Shown here in pieces: positions 34,737-43,799 of a DNA stretch of 64,000 nucleotides. Origin of the DNA: Candidatus Poribacteria bacterium. GTDB lineage: Bacteria > Poribacteria > WGA-4E > WGA-3G. Both the position numbers and the translations under genes were made by a program. Within the stretch, counting starts at the first letter, position 1, and the number at the start of each line of letters is the position of its first letter. The stretch spans positions 1 through 64,000 of the forward strand of contig JAJDUH010000045.1 of the NCBI GenBank assembly GCA_022826805.1. The letters are read 5' to 3'. The notes beneath the pieces are model-generated. The model saw only the letters and a program-made list of their open reading frames with translations. It did not search any database and was not told the DNA's origin.

Positions 34737-37352
34737 ATGAAAAAACTATTTCCATTCGCACTTTTCAAGTCTATATTTGGACCTTCCACGTTTTTGATAC
34801 TATTGATCCTTTCGATTCCATTTGTGCCGAGTAGCTTCGCGCAAGATTCTCCGCAATGGCATCTACCTGAAGGAGCAACAGCGCGACTCGGCAAGGGTTG
34901 GTTATCCGAGATTAAGTACTCGCCTGATGGAACACGGCTTGCTGCCGCAGGTTCCCTCGGCGTTTGGATTTATGATACGGTAACCGATGAAGAGCTTTCC
35001 CTACTTACTACGGACAGCTCTGGCGTTTCTGCGCTCACATATTCCCCAGATGGAAGTATAATTGCTGGTGGAAGTTGGGACGGTAATGTCCGTTTGTGGG
35101 ACGCAGAAACAGGTGACCTACTTCATACACTATCAGAACATACAAGAGGTGTCCGCAGCGTTGCTTTCAGCTCCGACGGTACTATGCTCGCAAGTGGCAG
35201 CCGAGATGATACCGTCCAGTTGTGGAATCCTGAAACAGGTGAACTTCTGAAAACGCTTGAAGGCCATAAGGAAGGTGTTAGTGTCGTCGTTTTTAACGCT
35301 GATGACAGCATGCTCATCAGTGCAAGTCGAGATGATACAATCGGCGTGTGGGATGTGGAAACAGGTGAACGTCAACAGACACTTGAGGAACATCGAGATG
35401 ACATCTCCGGTATGGCGTTGAGCCCTGATGGAATGACACTCGCCAGTGGAGATTTAAACGCCACTATCCACCTATGGGATACTGCAACATGGACAATCAA
35501 GCAAACACTCGCCGGACATACATCTGGTATTTACGATGTTAAATTCAGTCCTGACGGACGACTCCTCGCAAGCGCAGGTGAGGACGATACCATTCGCTTG
35601 TGGCATGCAGCCACAGGAACACATCTGAGAACCATTACCGGACACACTGCTGATGTCTATGGACTGGCTTTCACGCCTGATGGTGGTACGCTTGCCACCG
35701 GTGGTTGGGATGCTTCCATCCGCTTCTGGGAACCTGTAACAGGAACACATCTGAAAACTATTACTGGACACACAGATGTCGTCGCGAGCGTTACATTCAG
35801 TGCTGATGGTAGTATCCTTGCTACGCGGAGCTGGGATAAGACTATCCGTCTTTGGGATGCCGACACAGGTGAACTTCGACACACCCTTATCGGACACCAA
35901 GATGATGTTGATGTTGTTGTATTCGCCCCCGATGGCCGGACGCTTGCAAGTGGGAGTCAAGATGACACTATTCGTTTGTGGGATGCTGTTACTGGTGAAC
36001 ACTTGAAAACGCTCAGAGGTCATTACTCTTACCTGATAAGTTTGGCTTTCAGTCCTGATGGGAGCTTGCTCGCAAGTGGGAGTGAAGATGATAACATTCG
36101 TCTCTGGAATGTTGCTACAGGTGAAAGCATAGAAACCCTACGAGAGCATGAGGCAGGTGTTGAAGCCTTAGCTTTTAGCCCTGATGGGAGTATGCTTGCA
36201 AGTGGAAGTCGAGATGATACCATCCGTTTGTGGGACCTCGAAACTTACGAAGTATTGCACACTATCACCGAACATGAAGATGACGTTTGGACGGTCGCCT
36301 TCAGCCCAGATGGTAAAACACTCGCGAGCGGCGGGAGCGACACGGTTTCCTTATGGGATATCGATACAGCTGAACGCCAGCAGACCTTCATCCAACCTAC
36401 CGAGCCTGGGGAAGAGGGAATAGAAGAATTAACAGAGGATGTCCCCGCCGAGAATCCAGCAAATGCTACCAGCATTGTTTTCGGTCCCAATGGTCAGACC
36501 CTTGTCACCGGAAGTTACGACGCGACGATCCGCTTGTGGCACACCGCTACCGGAGTGCAGTTGGAAACGTTTGACGGACATACATTTTCTGTCACGAGCG
36601 TTGCAGTAAGTCCAGACGGCAGCACAATCGCCAGTGGAAGTTTCGATGGTACCGTCCTCCTGTGGTCATTCCCAATCATATCCGATCTTGGTCCCATCAT
36701 AGCAGAAGTTCTTGGCGATCTGAACAAAGACGGTATCATAAATATTCAAGATATAGTCCTGATTGCAGCGAGTTTCGGAGGGACTACTGAAACGGAGAGT
36801 GAGGCAGATCTCAACGGCGACGGTGAGGTTAATATTCAGGACCTCGTTTTAATCGCCAATGCTTTAGGGAATTCCGCCGCAGCACCTTCTACACACGCTT
36901 ATGCCAGTGAACAGCTCACCGCAGCGCAGGTAGAACAGTGGTTACGCCTTGCCAAGCGCGATACCTCTCAACTGAATCAGACCTCAAGACTTCCGAATGG
37001 CGTTTCTTATGCGCGCGGGATTCAGATACTTGAGCAAATTCTGGAGACATTGGCTCCAAGAACAACCACCCTGTTACCGAATTACCCCAATCCGTTCAAT
37101 CCCGAAACTTGGATTCCATATCAGTTATCAGAACCTACCAATGTCACAATAACCATCTATTCTGTTAATGGGCAGTTGGTTCGGACCCTCGAATTGGGAC
37201 ATCAGGCTATCGGGGTTTATGAATCTCGCAGTCGTGCGGCGTATTGGGACGGTAGGAACGAACTCGGCGAGCAGGTCGCCAGTGGTGTCTATTTCTATGT
37301 GTTAGCAGCAGGAGATTTCAATGCCACGCGGAAAATGTTAATACGGAAATAA
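34737..37352 (+). CDS. Secreted WD40 repeat protein with dockerin and FlgD-like C-terminus
   Basis: An 871-residue exported protein. Residues 1-35 are a signal peptide ending SFAQD. I count 14 WD blades, each ending in a word such as RLWDAET, RLWDADT or RLWHTAT, which fits two seven-bladed propellers. After them comes a dockerin-like pair of Ca loops, LNKDGIINIQDIVLIA and LNGDGEVNIQDLVLIA. The C-terminal 90 residues begin NYPNPFNPETWIPYQL and end ATRKMLIRK, a FlgD-Ig/T9SS-like sorting or adhesion domain typical of this lineage. Ribosome site AAAGGGAGA. A terminator follows. Confidence 0.88.
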   Translation: MKKLFPFALFKSIFGPSTFLILLILSIPFVPSSFAQDSPQWHLPEGATARLGKGWLSEIKYSPDGTRLAAAGSLGVWIYDTVTDEELSLLTTDSSGVSALTYSPDGSIIAGGSWDGNVRLWDAETGDLLHTLSEHTRGVRSVAFSSDGTMLASGSRDDTVQLWNPETGELLKTLEGHKEGVSVVVFNADDSMLISASRDDTIGVWDVETGERQQTLEEHRDDISGMALSPDGMTLASGDLNATIHLWDTATWTIKQTLAGHTSGIYDVKFSPDGRLLASAGEDDTIRLWHAATGTHLRTITGHTADVYGLAFTPDGGTLATGGWDASIRFWEPVTGTHLKTITGHTDVVASVTFSADGSILATRSWDKTIRLWDADTGELRHTLIGHQDDVDVVVFAPDGRTLASGSQDDTIRLWDAVTGEHLKTLRGHYSYLISLAFSPDGSLLASGSEDDNIRLWNVATGESIETLREHEAGVEALAFSPDGSMLASGSRDDTIRLWDLETYEVLHTITEHEDDVWTVAFSPDGKTLASGGSDTVSLWDIDTAERQQTFIQPTEPGEEGIEELTEDVPAENPANATSIVFGPNGQTLVTGSYDATIRLWHTATGVQLETFDGHTFSVTSVAVSPDGSTIASGSFDGTVLLWSFPIISDLGPIIAEVLGDLNKDGIINIQDIVLIAASFGGTTETESEADLNGDGEVNIQDLVLIANALGNSAAAPSTHAYASEQLTAAQVEQWLRLAKRDTSQLNQTSRLPNGVSYARGIQILEQILETLAPRTTTLLPNYPNPFNPETWIPYQLSEPTNVTITIYSVNGQLVRTLELGHQAIGVYESRSRAAYWDGRNELGEQVASGVYFYVLAAGDFNATRKMLIRK

Positions 37353-37384
37353 GACATCTCTGTAGAAGGGAAATTTCATTATTT

Positions 37385-37418
37385 GGCGAGGTGGCGAGTC
37401 AGTGCTACCTCGCCTTTT
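37385..37418 (+). terminator. Terminator after the WD40 gene
   Basis: GGCGAGGT (37385-37392) and ACCTCGCC (37407-37414) form an 8-bp stem followed by TTTT. The stem belongs to the same GGCGAGG sequence family as the repeats at 18223 and 49538. Confidence 0.65.
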
Positions 37419-37420
37419 CC

Positions 37421-38416
37421 TTAAGAACTTACACCAACGGCTTTACGAACCCTTGCTAAAATCGGCACTGCGATATCGCGCGCTTTTTCGCTACCTTCCT
37501 CAAGGATTTTATCCAATTCATCCGTATTGTCCATCAAATCATCATACCGGTCGCGCTGGGCAGAAAATGTATCCTCTAACAACGCAAATAACTCTTTTTT
37601 CATCTCGCCGTATGCCAGTCCACCTTCAAGATAAAGCTGCCGTTTTGAAGCAACTGCATCAGTATCTGCAAAGTGCTGATAGATCGCAAAGATATTACAC
37701 GCATCTGGGTCTTTCGGATCTTCTGGACGCTTGGAATCAGTTACAATACGCATGACAGGCTTACGCACTTGGTTAGGAGATGCGAAGATCGGGATAACGT
37801 TGTTATAACTTTTGCTCATCTTTCTGCCATCGATTCCGGGGATCGTCATGACCTCTTTGCGGATGACGGCTTCGGGGATTGTTAAGATGTCACCATAATT
37901 CCTGTTGAAGGTGAGCGCGACATCGCGTGTAATTTCGAGGTGCTGTTGCTGGTCAAGACCGACCGGTACAACATGTGTTCCGAAGAGCAGAATGTCCGCC
38001 GCCATCAAAACCGGATAGGTGAAGAGGCCTACATTAATGTTTTTGTCCTCCTCACGCCCCTCGGCGATGTTATCATCGACAATCGCTTTGTAGGCGTGCG
38101 CTCTGTTGAGCAAGCCTTTTGCTGTGAAACACGCCAACGCCCATGACAACTCGAACACCTCTGGAATGTCCGATTGACGGTAGAAAATTACTTCATTTGG
38201 ATTTAATCCCAATGCTAACCACGTCGCAGTTGCTTGGTGGGTTAAATATATCAATTCTTTCTTGTCTTTTACGGTAGTCAGCGCGTGGTAATCTGCGATG
38301 AAGTACAGTGCCTGATATGTTTCCGCGAGTTCCAGTGCCGGTTTAATCATGCCGAGGTAGTTTCCGATATGCGGCTGTCCTGTCGGTTTGATCCCGGTTA
38401 AAGTTATCTGTCTCAA
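37421..38416 (-). CDS. trpS: Tryptophanyl-tRNA synthetase
   Basis: A 331-residue class I aminoacyl-tRNA synthetase that charges tRNA-Trp. PTGQPHIGNYLG carries the HIGH-like motif (HIGN, residues 16-19), and RKMSKSYNN near residue 200 is the KMSKS loop. Normal length. Its first codon appears to be TTG behind an AGGAGG about 11 bases upstream. It converges with the WD40 gene. Confidence 0.95.
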   Translation of the reverse strand: MRQITLTGIKPTGQPHIGNYLGMIKPALELAETYQALYFIADYHALTTVKDKKELIYLTHQATATWLALGLNPNEVIFYRQSDIPEVFELSWALACFTAKGLLNRAHAYKAIVDDNIAEGREEDKNINVGLFTYPVLMAADILLFGTHVVPVGLDQQQHLEITRDVALTFNRNYGDILTIPEAVIRKEVMTIPGIDGRKMSKSYNNVIPIFASPNQVRKPVMRIVTDSKRPEDPKDPDACNIFAIYQHFADTDAVASKRQLYLEGGLAYGEMKKELFALLEDTFSAQRDRYDDLMDNTDELDKILEEGSEKARDIAVPILARVRKAVGVSS

Positions 38417-38476
38417 TTTGGTTTCGTCCTCCTTTTTGGATTTTAATTCTATTTTAGCCTGCCAAGGCTTGTATCT

Positions 38477-39307
38477 TCAATTAAACCTCTGAATTACAAC
38501 AGTGTCTCCCCGCTTTAATCCGAAAATCGCTTCCGCACTCCCACCATTCACAGCAATTTCTAACACTCCAGAACTCCCAATAATTGCCAGAGGTGCTCCG
38601 GTCTTAGATTCAGCGTAAGCACGGTTAAGCCCTTTAAGTCTAACATTACCAACCCTGATTTCATAACTGGAAATTTCCTCCGTAGATACAGCTTTCATGG
38701 AGGTCAGGAGGCTTTCTGAGATATTTGTTATAGCATTTCCAAAAATGTCAATTTTGACAATCTTGCCCGTCAGTTTATCATCAGAAATCTCAAGCGTTGG
38801 AATCGGGAGTCGGACGAGATCTCGGACAGATGGCCCAATTTCCGTAAGCGTTACCCCATGTGATAAATGGGCTGCAACAGGCGCGAAAATATCCCTGCCG
38901 TGGAAGGTCCGACTTACCTCTGGCAAACAGTAAGCCGGGTTTTGAATCGCTACTATATTCTCTGCTTGTTTTCCATCGTTCTCAATTTCTTGCAGGAGAT
39001 AAGTCAATATCCCGTTGTCAGGACAGACGAACAGTGCCCGTTCTGTTTGGCAAACTATCGCTCGTCGGTCGCTGCCTACACCCGGATCAACAACAATGAC
39101 ATGAATTGTGCCTCTCGGAAAATAGGGAGACGCCGAATGGATTAAGAAGGCTGCTTCGTGAACGTCCTGTGGCGGTACGGCGTGCGTGATGTCAACTACT
39201 CGTGCATTTGGATTAATGCCGAGGATTACACCTTTCATGACGCCAACGTAAGCATCGCTTGTACCAAAATCGGTTGTTAGTGTGATAACGCGAGGAGGAA
39301 TGCTCAT
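38477..39307 (-). CDS. S-adenosyl-L-methionine hydroxide adenosyltransferase family (DUF62)
   Basis: A 276-residue protein of the SAM-hydrolysing/halogenase-like fold. The start MSIPPRVITLTTDFGTSDAYVG, the middle IHVIVVDPGVGSDRRAI and NAITNISESL match the family, which splits SAM to adenosine and methionine. The ATG at 39305-39307 lies four bases after the stop of the upstream isomerase gene, so translation is probably coupled. A longer frame (to 39403) overlaps that gene and lacks homology. Confidence 0.88.
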   Translation of the reverse strand: MSIPPRVITLTTDFGTSDAYVGVMKGVILGINPNARVVDITHAVPPQDVHEAAFLIHSASPYFPRGTIHVIVVDPGVGSDRRAIVCQTERALFVCPDNGILTYLLQEIENDGKQAENIVAIQNPAYCLPEVSRTFHGRDIFAPVAAHLSHGVTLTEIGPSVRDLVRLPIPTLEISDDKLTGKIVKIDIFGNAITNISESLLTSMKAVSTEEISSYEIRVGNVRLKGLNRAYAESKTGAPLAIIGSSGVLEIAVNGGSAEAIFGLKRGDTVVIQRFN

Positions 39308-39311
39308 CTCA

Positions 39312-40112
39312 TTAGAGGTTTGCTTGCATCCAGTCAAAACTTTTTCGTTGTCCTGTTCCGTCGTTCTCTCTACCTTCGTATTCACAACACCAAACACCGT
39401 CATAGCCTGCTGCTCTCAAACACCGAATAGCCTTCGCGAGATCTATTTCGCCTTCGCCGAGTGCCTCGCCGCGATAGTCGGCGCGCGATCCCGTTCCGTC
39501 TTTCAGGTGCGTGTGTAGGGTATAGGGTGCGACGATTTCATAATACCTGCCTACCGTCTCTAAATCATGACCAGCCCAGCGATAGTTCATTGTGTCCATA
39601 TTGGCACCGACATACTTAGAACCTACCCGCTCAAAGAGCTCGACCTGCAAATCACCGTCGTTTGTAACGATGCCGTGATTGTCCACCGCCAAATATACCT
39701 CATCCCGTTCTGCAAATTCAAGGCACCGTGTTAGGCAACCAGCCATAGCTTCAACCCAGCGGCTTTCTGGCACGGCATCCTTTGCTGCGCCGCCTTCTGT
39801 GCGGAGCACTGAAGCACCAAGCAGTTTAGCAAGTCCCCCGATGCGTTCCATCCGTTCGACCTGAGAACGGATTTCGTCTTCCTCAAGCAGGACGAAATCG
39901 TTTCCCGCAGCGAGCGCCGAGACCTGTAAGCCGTAACCCTCAACCTGTGCCCTAACGGCTTCGGCATTCCTGTCTGGATCGGCGGTTTCCGAGTCCCAAA
40001 CATCGCTAATCTGAAGCTCGACATAACCGAACCCTGTCTCGCTTGTAAACTTCAGGAAATCGTCAAGTGATTTGCTTGCGTAGTTGTAATGAATAAGTCC
40101 TAATTTTGACAT
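39312..40112 (-). CDS. Sugar phosphate isomerase/epimerase (xylose isomerase-like TIM barrel)
   Basis: A 266-residue protein with the AP endonuclease 2/xylose isomerase-like barrel. It starts MSKLGLIHYNYASKSLDDF, and metal-site residues are suggested by YLAVDNHG, ANMDTMNYRWAG, LHTHLKDG and WCCEYEGREND. AAGGGAAG precedes the ATG at 40112, so I reject the upstream extension to 40181. The substrate is unknown; such enzymes often work with Gfo/Idh dehydrogenases on inositols or keto sugars. Confidence 0.85.
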   Translation of the reverse strand: MSKLGLIHYNYASKSLDDFLKFTSETGFGYVELQISDVWDSETADPDRNAEAVRAQVEGYGLQVSALAAGNDFVLLEEDEIRSQVERMERIGGLAKLLGASVLRTEGGAAKDAVPESRWVEAMAGCLTRCLEFAERDEVYLAVDNHGIVTNDGDLQVELFERVGSKYVGANMDTMNYRWAGHDLETVGRYYEIVAPYTLHTHLKDGTGSRADYRGEALGEGEIDLAKAIRCLRAAGYDGVWCCEYEGRENDGTGQRKSFDWMQANL

Positions 40113-40175
40113 AAATTTATCTTCCCTTCTCGCAGAAAAATCTCGGCGAAGTTCGCAAGCCGATGTTAAAAAGAC

Positions 40176-40204
40176 TTGCATCTTTAAAGTTATTATGCTA
40201 TAAT
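40176..40204 (+). promoter_or_regulatory. Sigma70-type promoter of the mqnE-mqnA operon
   Basis: TTGCAT at 40176-40181 and TATAAT at 40199-40204, 17 bases apart. The transcript would have a leader of about 140 bases containing a weak GACTGC/GCAGTC pairing (40243-40274). Confidence 0.6.
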
Positions 40205-40354
40205 ACTTCTATCTAGAACCAAGTGTCAAGTATTTTTTATCGGACTGCGGATAGAAATTTTTGGGCTGGCAGTCTTATACCTTCAGAACCGGTTTGGAGC
40301 CTACAACGCCACTGAAACCCAAAAAGATTGATAATCAATTAGGATAAAAACGTA

Positions 40355-41491
40355 ATGGAGAATTATAGCCGCTTTACGGACCCCAAATTGCCGGCGATCT
40401 ACGAAAAAGTCAAGGCGGACCAACGTCTTTCTTTTGAGGAAGGCGTCTCGCTTTATGAAAGCTCAGATATTACGGGGGTTGGATTTCTTGCTAACCATGT
40501 GCGTGAACGTCTCAGTGGGAACATCGCCTATTATAACATCAACCAACACATTGACTATTCTAATGTCTGTATCCTTCACGCTCGGTGCCATTTTTGTGCG
40601 TTTGCCCGAAAAAATATGCAAACCGAAGGGGCATGGGAAATGAGTGTTGATGAATTTTTAGACAAAGCGATGTACTCCATAGAACAGGGATGCACTGAAA
40701 TTCATAGTGTGGGTGGGCTGCACCCCAAGTTGCCGTTTGACTATTATCTTGACATTATCCGTGGACTCAAAGAACGGATGCCACAGGTCCACCTCAAATT
40801 CTTCACGGCTGTCGAAATCCACCACTTTTCACGCATCTTTAAGATGTCAATAGAAGAGGTTCTCACGCAACTACGAGAAGCGGGTTTAGACTCATTGCCG
40901 GGTGGCGGTGCTGAAATCTTCGCAGAGGAAACACGGGACAAAATTTGTCCAGGTAAATTGAGTGCAGATGGCTGGTTAGAGGTTCACGACATTGCACATC
41001 GCCTCGGTATCTCCACAAACGCTACCATGCTATATGGACACCTTGAAACAAACGAAGATAGGGTTGATCACTTCATCAGATTGCGGGAGCAGCAGGATAA
41101 ATCTGGTGGGTTTTCCACCTTCATTCCGCTCGCATTTCATCCTGCGAACACCCGCATGGCATACCTGCCCTCAACAACCGGTTTAACAGATCTCAGAAAT
41201 ATCGCCGTTGCGCGCCTTATGCTTGACAATATACCGCATATCAAGGTTTACTGGATCATGACCGGCTTGAAGACTGCACAAGTCGCACTCCGTTTTGGTT
41301 CCGACGATATTGACGGCACCGTAACTGAGGAAAAGATCACACACATGGCAGGTGCAGACACGCCTGAGGCGGTTTCCGTTTCGCAGCTAACACACCTCAT
41401 TGAAGAAGCTGGCTTCGTGCCTGTTGAGCGCGATACACTTTACAATGAGATTATCCGAGAAGGGAATCAGTGGTACAGAAAAGCCGCATAA
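40355..41491 (+). CDS. mqnE: Aminodeoxyfutalosine synthase
   Basis: A 378-residue radical SAM enzyme of the futalosine route to menaquinone, joining a chorismate-derived enol ether to adenosine. Recognised by NINQHIDYSNVC, TEIHSVGGLHPKLPFDYY, AVEIHHFSRI, LPGGGAEIF and STNATMLYGHLE. The cluster motif reads CILHARCHFC, that is CX5CX2C, where I expect CX3CX2C, so it is worth checking. It overlaps mqnA by 22 bases. With mqnA it implies menaquinone-based respiration. Confidence 0.9.
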   Translation: MENYSRFTDPKLPAIYEKVKADQRLSFEEGVSLYESSDITGVGFLANHVRERLSGNIAYYNINQHIDYSNVCILHARCHFCAFARKNMQTEGAWEMSVDEFLDKAMYSIEQGCTEIHSVGGLHPKLPFDYYLDIIRGLKERMPQVHLKFFTAVEIHHFSRIFKMSIEEVLTQLREAGLDSLPGGGAEIFAEETRDKICPGKLSADGWLEVHDIAHRLGISTNATMLYGHLETNEDRVDHFIRLREQQDKSGGFSTFIPLAFHPANTRMAYLPSTTGLTDLRNIAVARLMLDNIPHIKVYWIMTGLKTAQVALRFGSDDIDGTVTEEKITHMAGADTPEAVSVSQLTHLIEEAGFVPVERDTLYNEIIREGNQWYRKAA

Positions 41492-42309
41492 GGGTAGGCA
41501 CAGTCTCGTTCCTGAACACTAAACCGCTTGTTTATCCCCTTTTGAACAAAGAAATCGAAACAGATATTGCGCTCACTGTTGATATCCCAAGCCGGCTTGC
41601 TATATTTTTGAGTAGAGGTGAAATTGATGTCGGACTGATTTCGATTATAGAATATTTTCGCGCGAATCCTTCGCACGCATCTTACTACATTCTACCGGAT
41701 ATATCAATTGCCTCACACGGTCCTGTCCAAAGCGTCCGATTATTCAGTCGTACGCCAGTTCAGAAGATTCAACGTGTTGCTCTCGCTACGAATTCCCGGT
41801 CGTCTGCTGCGCTCCTGAAAATTTTACTCGCTGAAAAGTATGGAATTTCACCAGCGTTCACAACGTGTAGACCAACAATAAACCCAAAAACGGCACTTTA
41901 TAACCGCCAAGACCCACCTTTTGATGCGGTACTTCTGATCGGAGATGCAGCACTCAGACACCTCGACTCGACAGACTACAGCGTTGACCTCGGTCAAGCA
42001 TGGTATGCGCTAACAGGTTTACCTTTTGTCTACGCCTGTTGGGTAGCAAGAAAGGAAGCCAATATTGGTGATTTATCGCAGGTACTCATTGAATCAAAAG
42101 CACGCGGTCTGGCACAAATTCCGGAAATTGCGCGAATTGAGGCGAAAAAGTTAGAATTGCCCGAAACGCTCTGCCTTGATTATTTGCAACATCACATTAA
42201 ATATGATCTGGGTGAATCTGAAATCGCAGGATTGAAACTTTTTTATAAGTATGCCGTAAAAAACGATCTTGCGCCGCCGCACCGTAGTCTCTCTTTTACA
42301 TCCAGTTGA
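41470..42309 (+). CDS. mqnA: Chorismate dehydratase (menaquinone biosynthesis)
   Basis: A 279-residue periplasmic-binding-protein-like enzyme that dehydrates chorismate at the start of the futalosine pathway. The N-terminus IRVGTVSFLNTKPLVYPL, the block GEIDVGLISIIEY and RVALATNSRSSAALLKILL are typical. It starts with GTG at 41470 inside the end of mqnE, so translation is coupled. Full length for the family. Later genes mqnB, mqnC and mqnD are not in the window. Confidence 0.9.
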   Translation: MVQKSRIRVGTVSFLNTKPLVYPLLNKEIETDIALTVDIPSRLAIFLSRGEIDVGLISIIEYFRANPSHASYYILPDISIASHGPVQSVRLFSRTPVQKIQRVALATNSRSSAALLKILLAEKYGISPAFTTCRPTINPKTALYNRQDPPFDAVLLIGDAALRHLDSTDYSVDLGQAWYALTGLPFVYACWVARKEANIGDLSQVLIESKARGLAQIPEIARIEAKKLELPETLCLDYLQHHIKYDLGESEIAGLKLFYKYAVKNDLAPPHRSLSFTSS

Positions 42310-42321
42310 AAGGAGTCAAAA

Positions 42322-42822
42322 ATGCAGTCTACTAACGAATCCAAACTCGATACTCAGTTTGTAACGCAGTTTGAAGACTACCTTAAAAGTTGTGGACTCC
42401 GTTTGACGCAGAAGCGTTTGGATATTTTAAACCAAGTTTTTGACTATCCCGGCCACTTCCAAACGGAAGACCTCTTGGTTCAGATGCGTCGCAACGGCTA
42501 TCTGGTATCACGTCCAACTATCTATCGGACACTGCCACTGCTGGTGAAAAGTGGGTTGTTGACTGAATTCATTGATGCCCAAAAGAACACACGCTACGAA
42601 AGCATTCATTCCCTCCAAGAACACGCCCACCTTATCTGCCTTCGGTGCAATCAGATTGTTGAATTTAAAGAACCTCGGATTGACGCCTTGCAAAAAGCGG
42701 TGTGTGAAGCGCACCAATTTAAACCAGTGCGATTTCGCAACGAGATTATCGGTCATTGTGCTGAATGCCAAGCCGAGTTGGAACCCAAAACGCTTGATAC
42801 GGATAACGAGGCTACTGCTTAA
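42322..42822 (+). CDS. Fur family transcriptional regulator
   Basis: A 166-residue metal-dependent repressor. The winged helix includes LRLTQKRLDILNQVFD and VSRPTIYRTLPLLVKSGL. The metal/dimer domain has HAHLICLRCNQIVEF (with the first zinc CxxC) and GHCAECQAE (second CxxC). It could be Fur, PerR or Zur; an extended acidic C-terminus does not decide. It lies between menaquinone genes and iron-sulfur assembly genes. Confidence 0.9.
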   Translation: MQSTNESKLDTQFVTQFEDYLKSCGLRLTQKRLDILNQVFDYPGHFQTEDLLVQMRRNGYLVSRPTIYRTLPLLVKSGLLTEFIDAQKNTRYESIHSLQEHAHLICLRCNQIVEFKEPRIDALQKAVCEAHQFKPVRFRNEIIGHCAECQAELEPKTLDTDNEATA

Positions 42823-42885
42823 GTTGGCATTCCGTTGTCGTCAGTAAACCTTTGGAAGCCACTGATAGTTTTTTATCCCCAAAAT

Positions 42886-42914
42886 TTGACATTTCTTCGG
42901 AAATATAGTATAAT
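42886..42914 (+). promoter_or_regulatory. Consensus sigma70 promoter for the NifU/IscU-like gene
   Basis: Perfect TTGACA (42886-42891) and TATAAT (42909-42914) with a 17-base spacer. Transcription would start near 42921, fixing the start codon at 42955 with a 34-base leader. Confidence 0.85.
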
Positions 42915-42954
42915 TGCAGAAATAGGCTTCTTCTGGTATGCGAGGGCATGTTCG

Positions 42955-43326
42955 ATGTATACGCCACAAGTAATTGAGCATTACGAAAACCCACGCAACG
43001 TTGGGACTATCGCCGATGCCAACGGTATCGCCACTGTCGGCTCTACAACCAGTGGTGAAATGATAAAACTGACCCTTAAAGTCCTGGAAGATGTTATTGT
43101 TACAGCGAAGTTTCGAGCATTCGGATGTCCCACTGCTATTGCCAGTGCTTCGATCCTTACTGAAATGGTTACTGGGAATAACATTCCAGAAGCACTTCAA
43201 ATTACAGCGGCACACCTTTCCGAAGCATTAGGTGGGCTGCCTGTGGATAAACAGCGCTACGCCGAAGCAGCTGAAGAAGTATTAAGAACGGCAATCGCTG
43301 ATTTTCTGTCCAAAACGGAGGTGTAA
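42955..43326 (+). CDS. NifU/IscU-like scaffold protein lacking two cluster ligands
   Basis: A 123-residue protein with the IscU/NifU N-terminal fold: MYTPQVIEHYENPRNVG, MIKLTLKVLEDVIVTAKFRAFGCPTAIASAS, and a closing helix. In IscU three cysteines and an aspartate hold the nascent iron-sulfur cluster. Here only C58 (FGCPTA) remains. The first site reads T-S33-G-E (usual C-G-D), and the third reads R-Y102 (usual H-C). It may therefore not build clusters alone and could instead be a carrier or regulator. The start is set by the promoter at 42886. Followed five bases later by an IscA-type gene. Confidence 0.85.
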   Translation: MYTPQVIEHYENPRNVGTIADANGIATVGSTTSGEMIKLTLKVLEDVIVTAKFRAFGCPTAIASASILTEMVTGNNIPEALQITAAHLSEALGGLPVDKQRYAEAAEEVLRTAIADFLSKTEV

Positions 43327-43331
43327 GCACC

Positions 43332-43661
43332 ATGATTAATGTTACAGAATCTGCTGCACAAAAAGCTATCATACTTATTAGTAACAACAAAACAGAGTCC
43401 GAATCCGACCTCGGTTTACGTATGCAGGTTGTCGGCGGTGGATGTTCTGGTTTTCAATACAACCTTGAGTTCGGCACAGCAAAAGACACCGACAAGGTGT
43501 TTGAATTTCACGGTCTGAAGGTCTTTATTGACCCCAGGAGTACGCTCTATCTCGCCGGTTCAGTACTTGACTACAACGATGGATTAATGGATTCTGGTTT
43601 TAAAATTACGAACCCAAACGCAAGAAATACATGCGGTTGCGGCGAATCATTTAGCGTTTAG
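43332..43661 (+). CDS. IscA/ErpA-type iron-sulfur carrier (HesB family)
   Basis: A 109-residue A-type carrier. The three conserved cysteines are present: GGGCSGFQYNLEF and, at the C-terminus, NTCGCGESF. It delivers iron-sulfur clusters to client proteins and is co-transcribed with the degenerate scaffold gene just upstream. Confidence 0.93.
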   Translation: MINVTESAAQKAIILISNNKTESESDLGLRMQVVGGGCSGFQYNLEFGTAKDTDKVFEFHGLKVFIDPRSTLYLAGSVLDYNDGLMDSGFKITNPNARNTCGCGESFSV

Positions 43662-43799
43662 CAATTAGCGATTGGCAATTAGTAGTTAGAAAGATATTCT
43701 TATGTGAATCACACTGTCTTAACTGACTACCAATTGCTCAAAGTACAATGCCCTGATGCTAATTGCTGAAAGCGTAGCGACCTAATTGCTAAAGGCTAC
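43662..43799. repeat. Word-repeat intergenic element
   Basis: Copies of AGCAATTAG-like words (TTAGCAATTAGCGATTGGCA on the left; CCAATTGCTC, GCTAATTGCTGAAA and CTAATTGCTAAAGG on the right) give an imperfect inverted-repeat structure between convergent genes. Confidence 0.5.

Noticed and set aside
35472..36023. 183-codon frame antisense to the WD40 repeats
   Set aside because: It repeats with the WD40 period and is only a mirror of the repeat.
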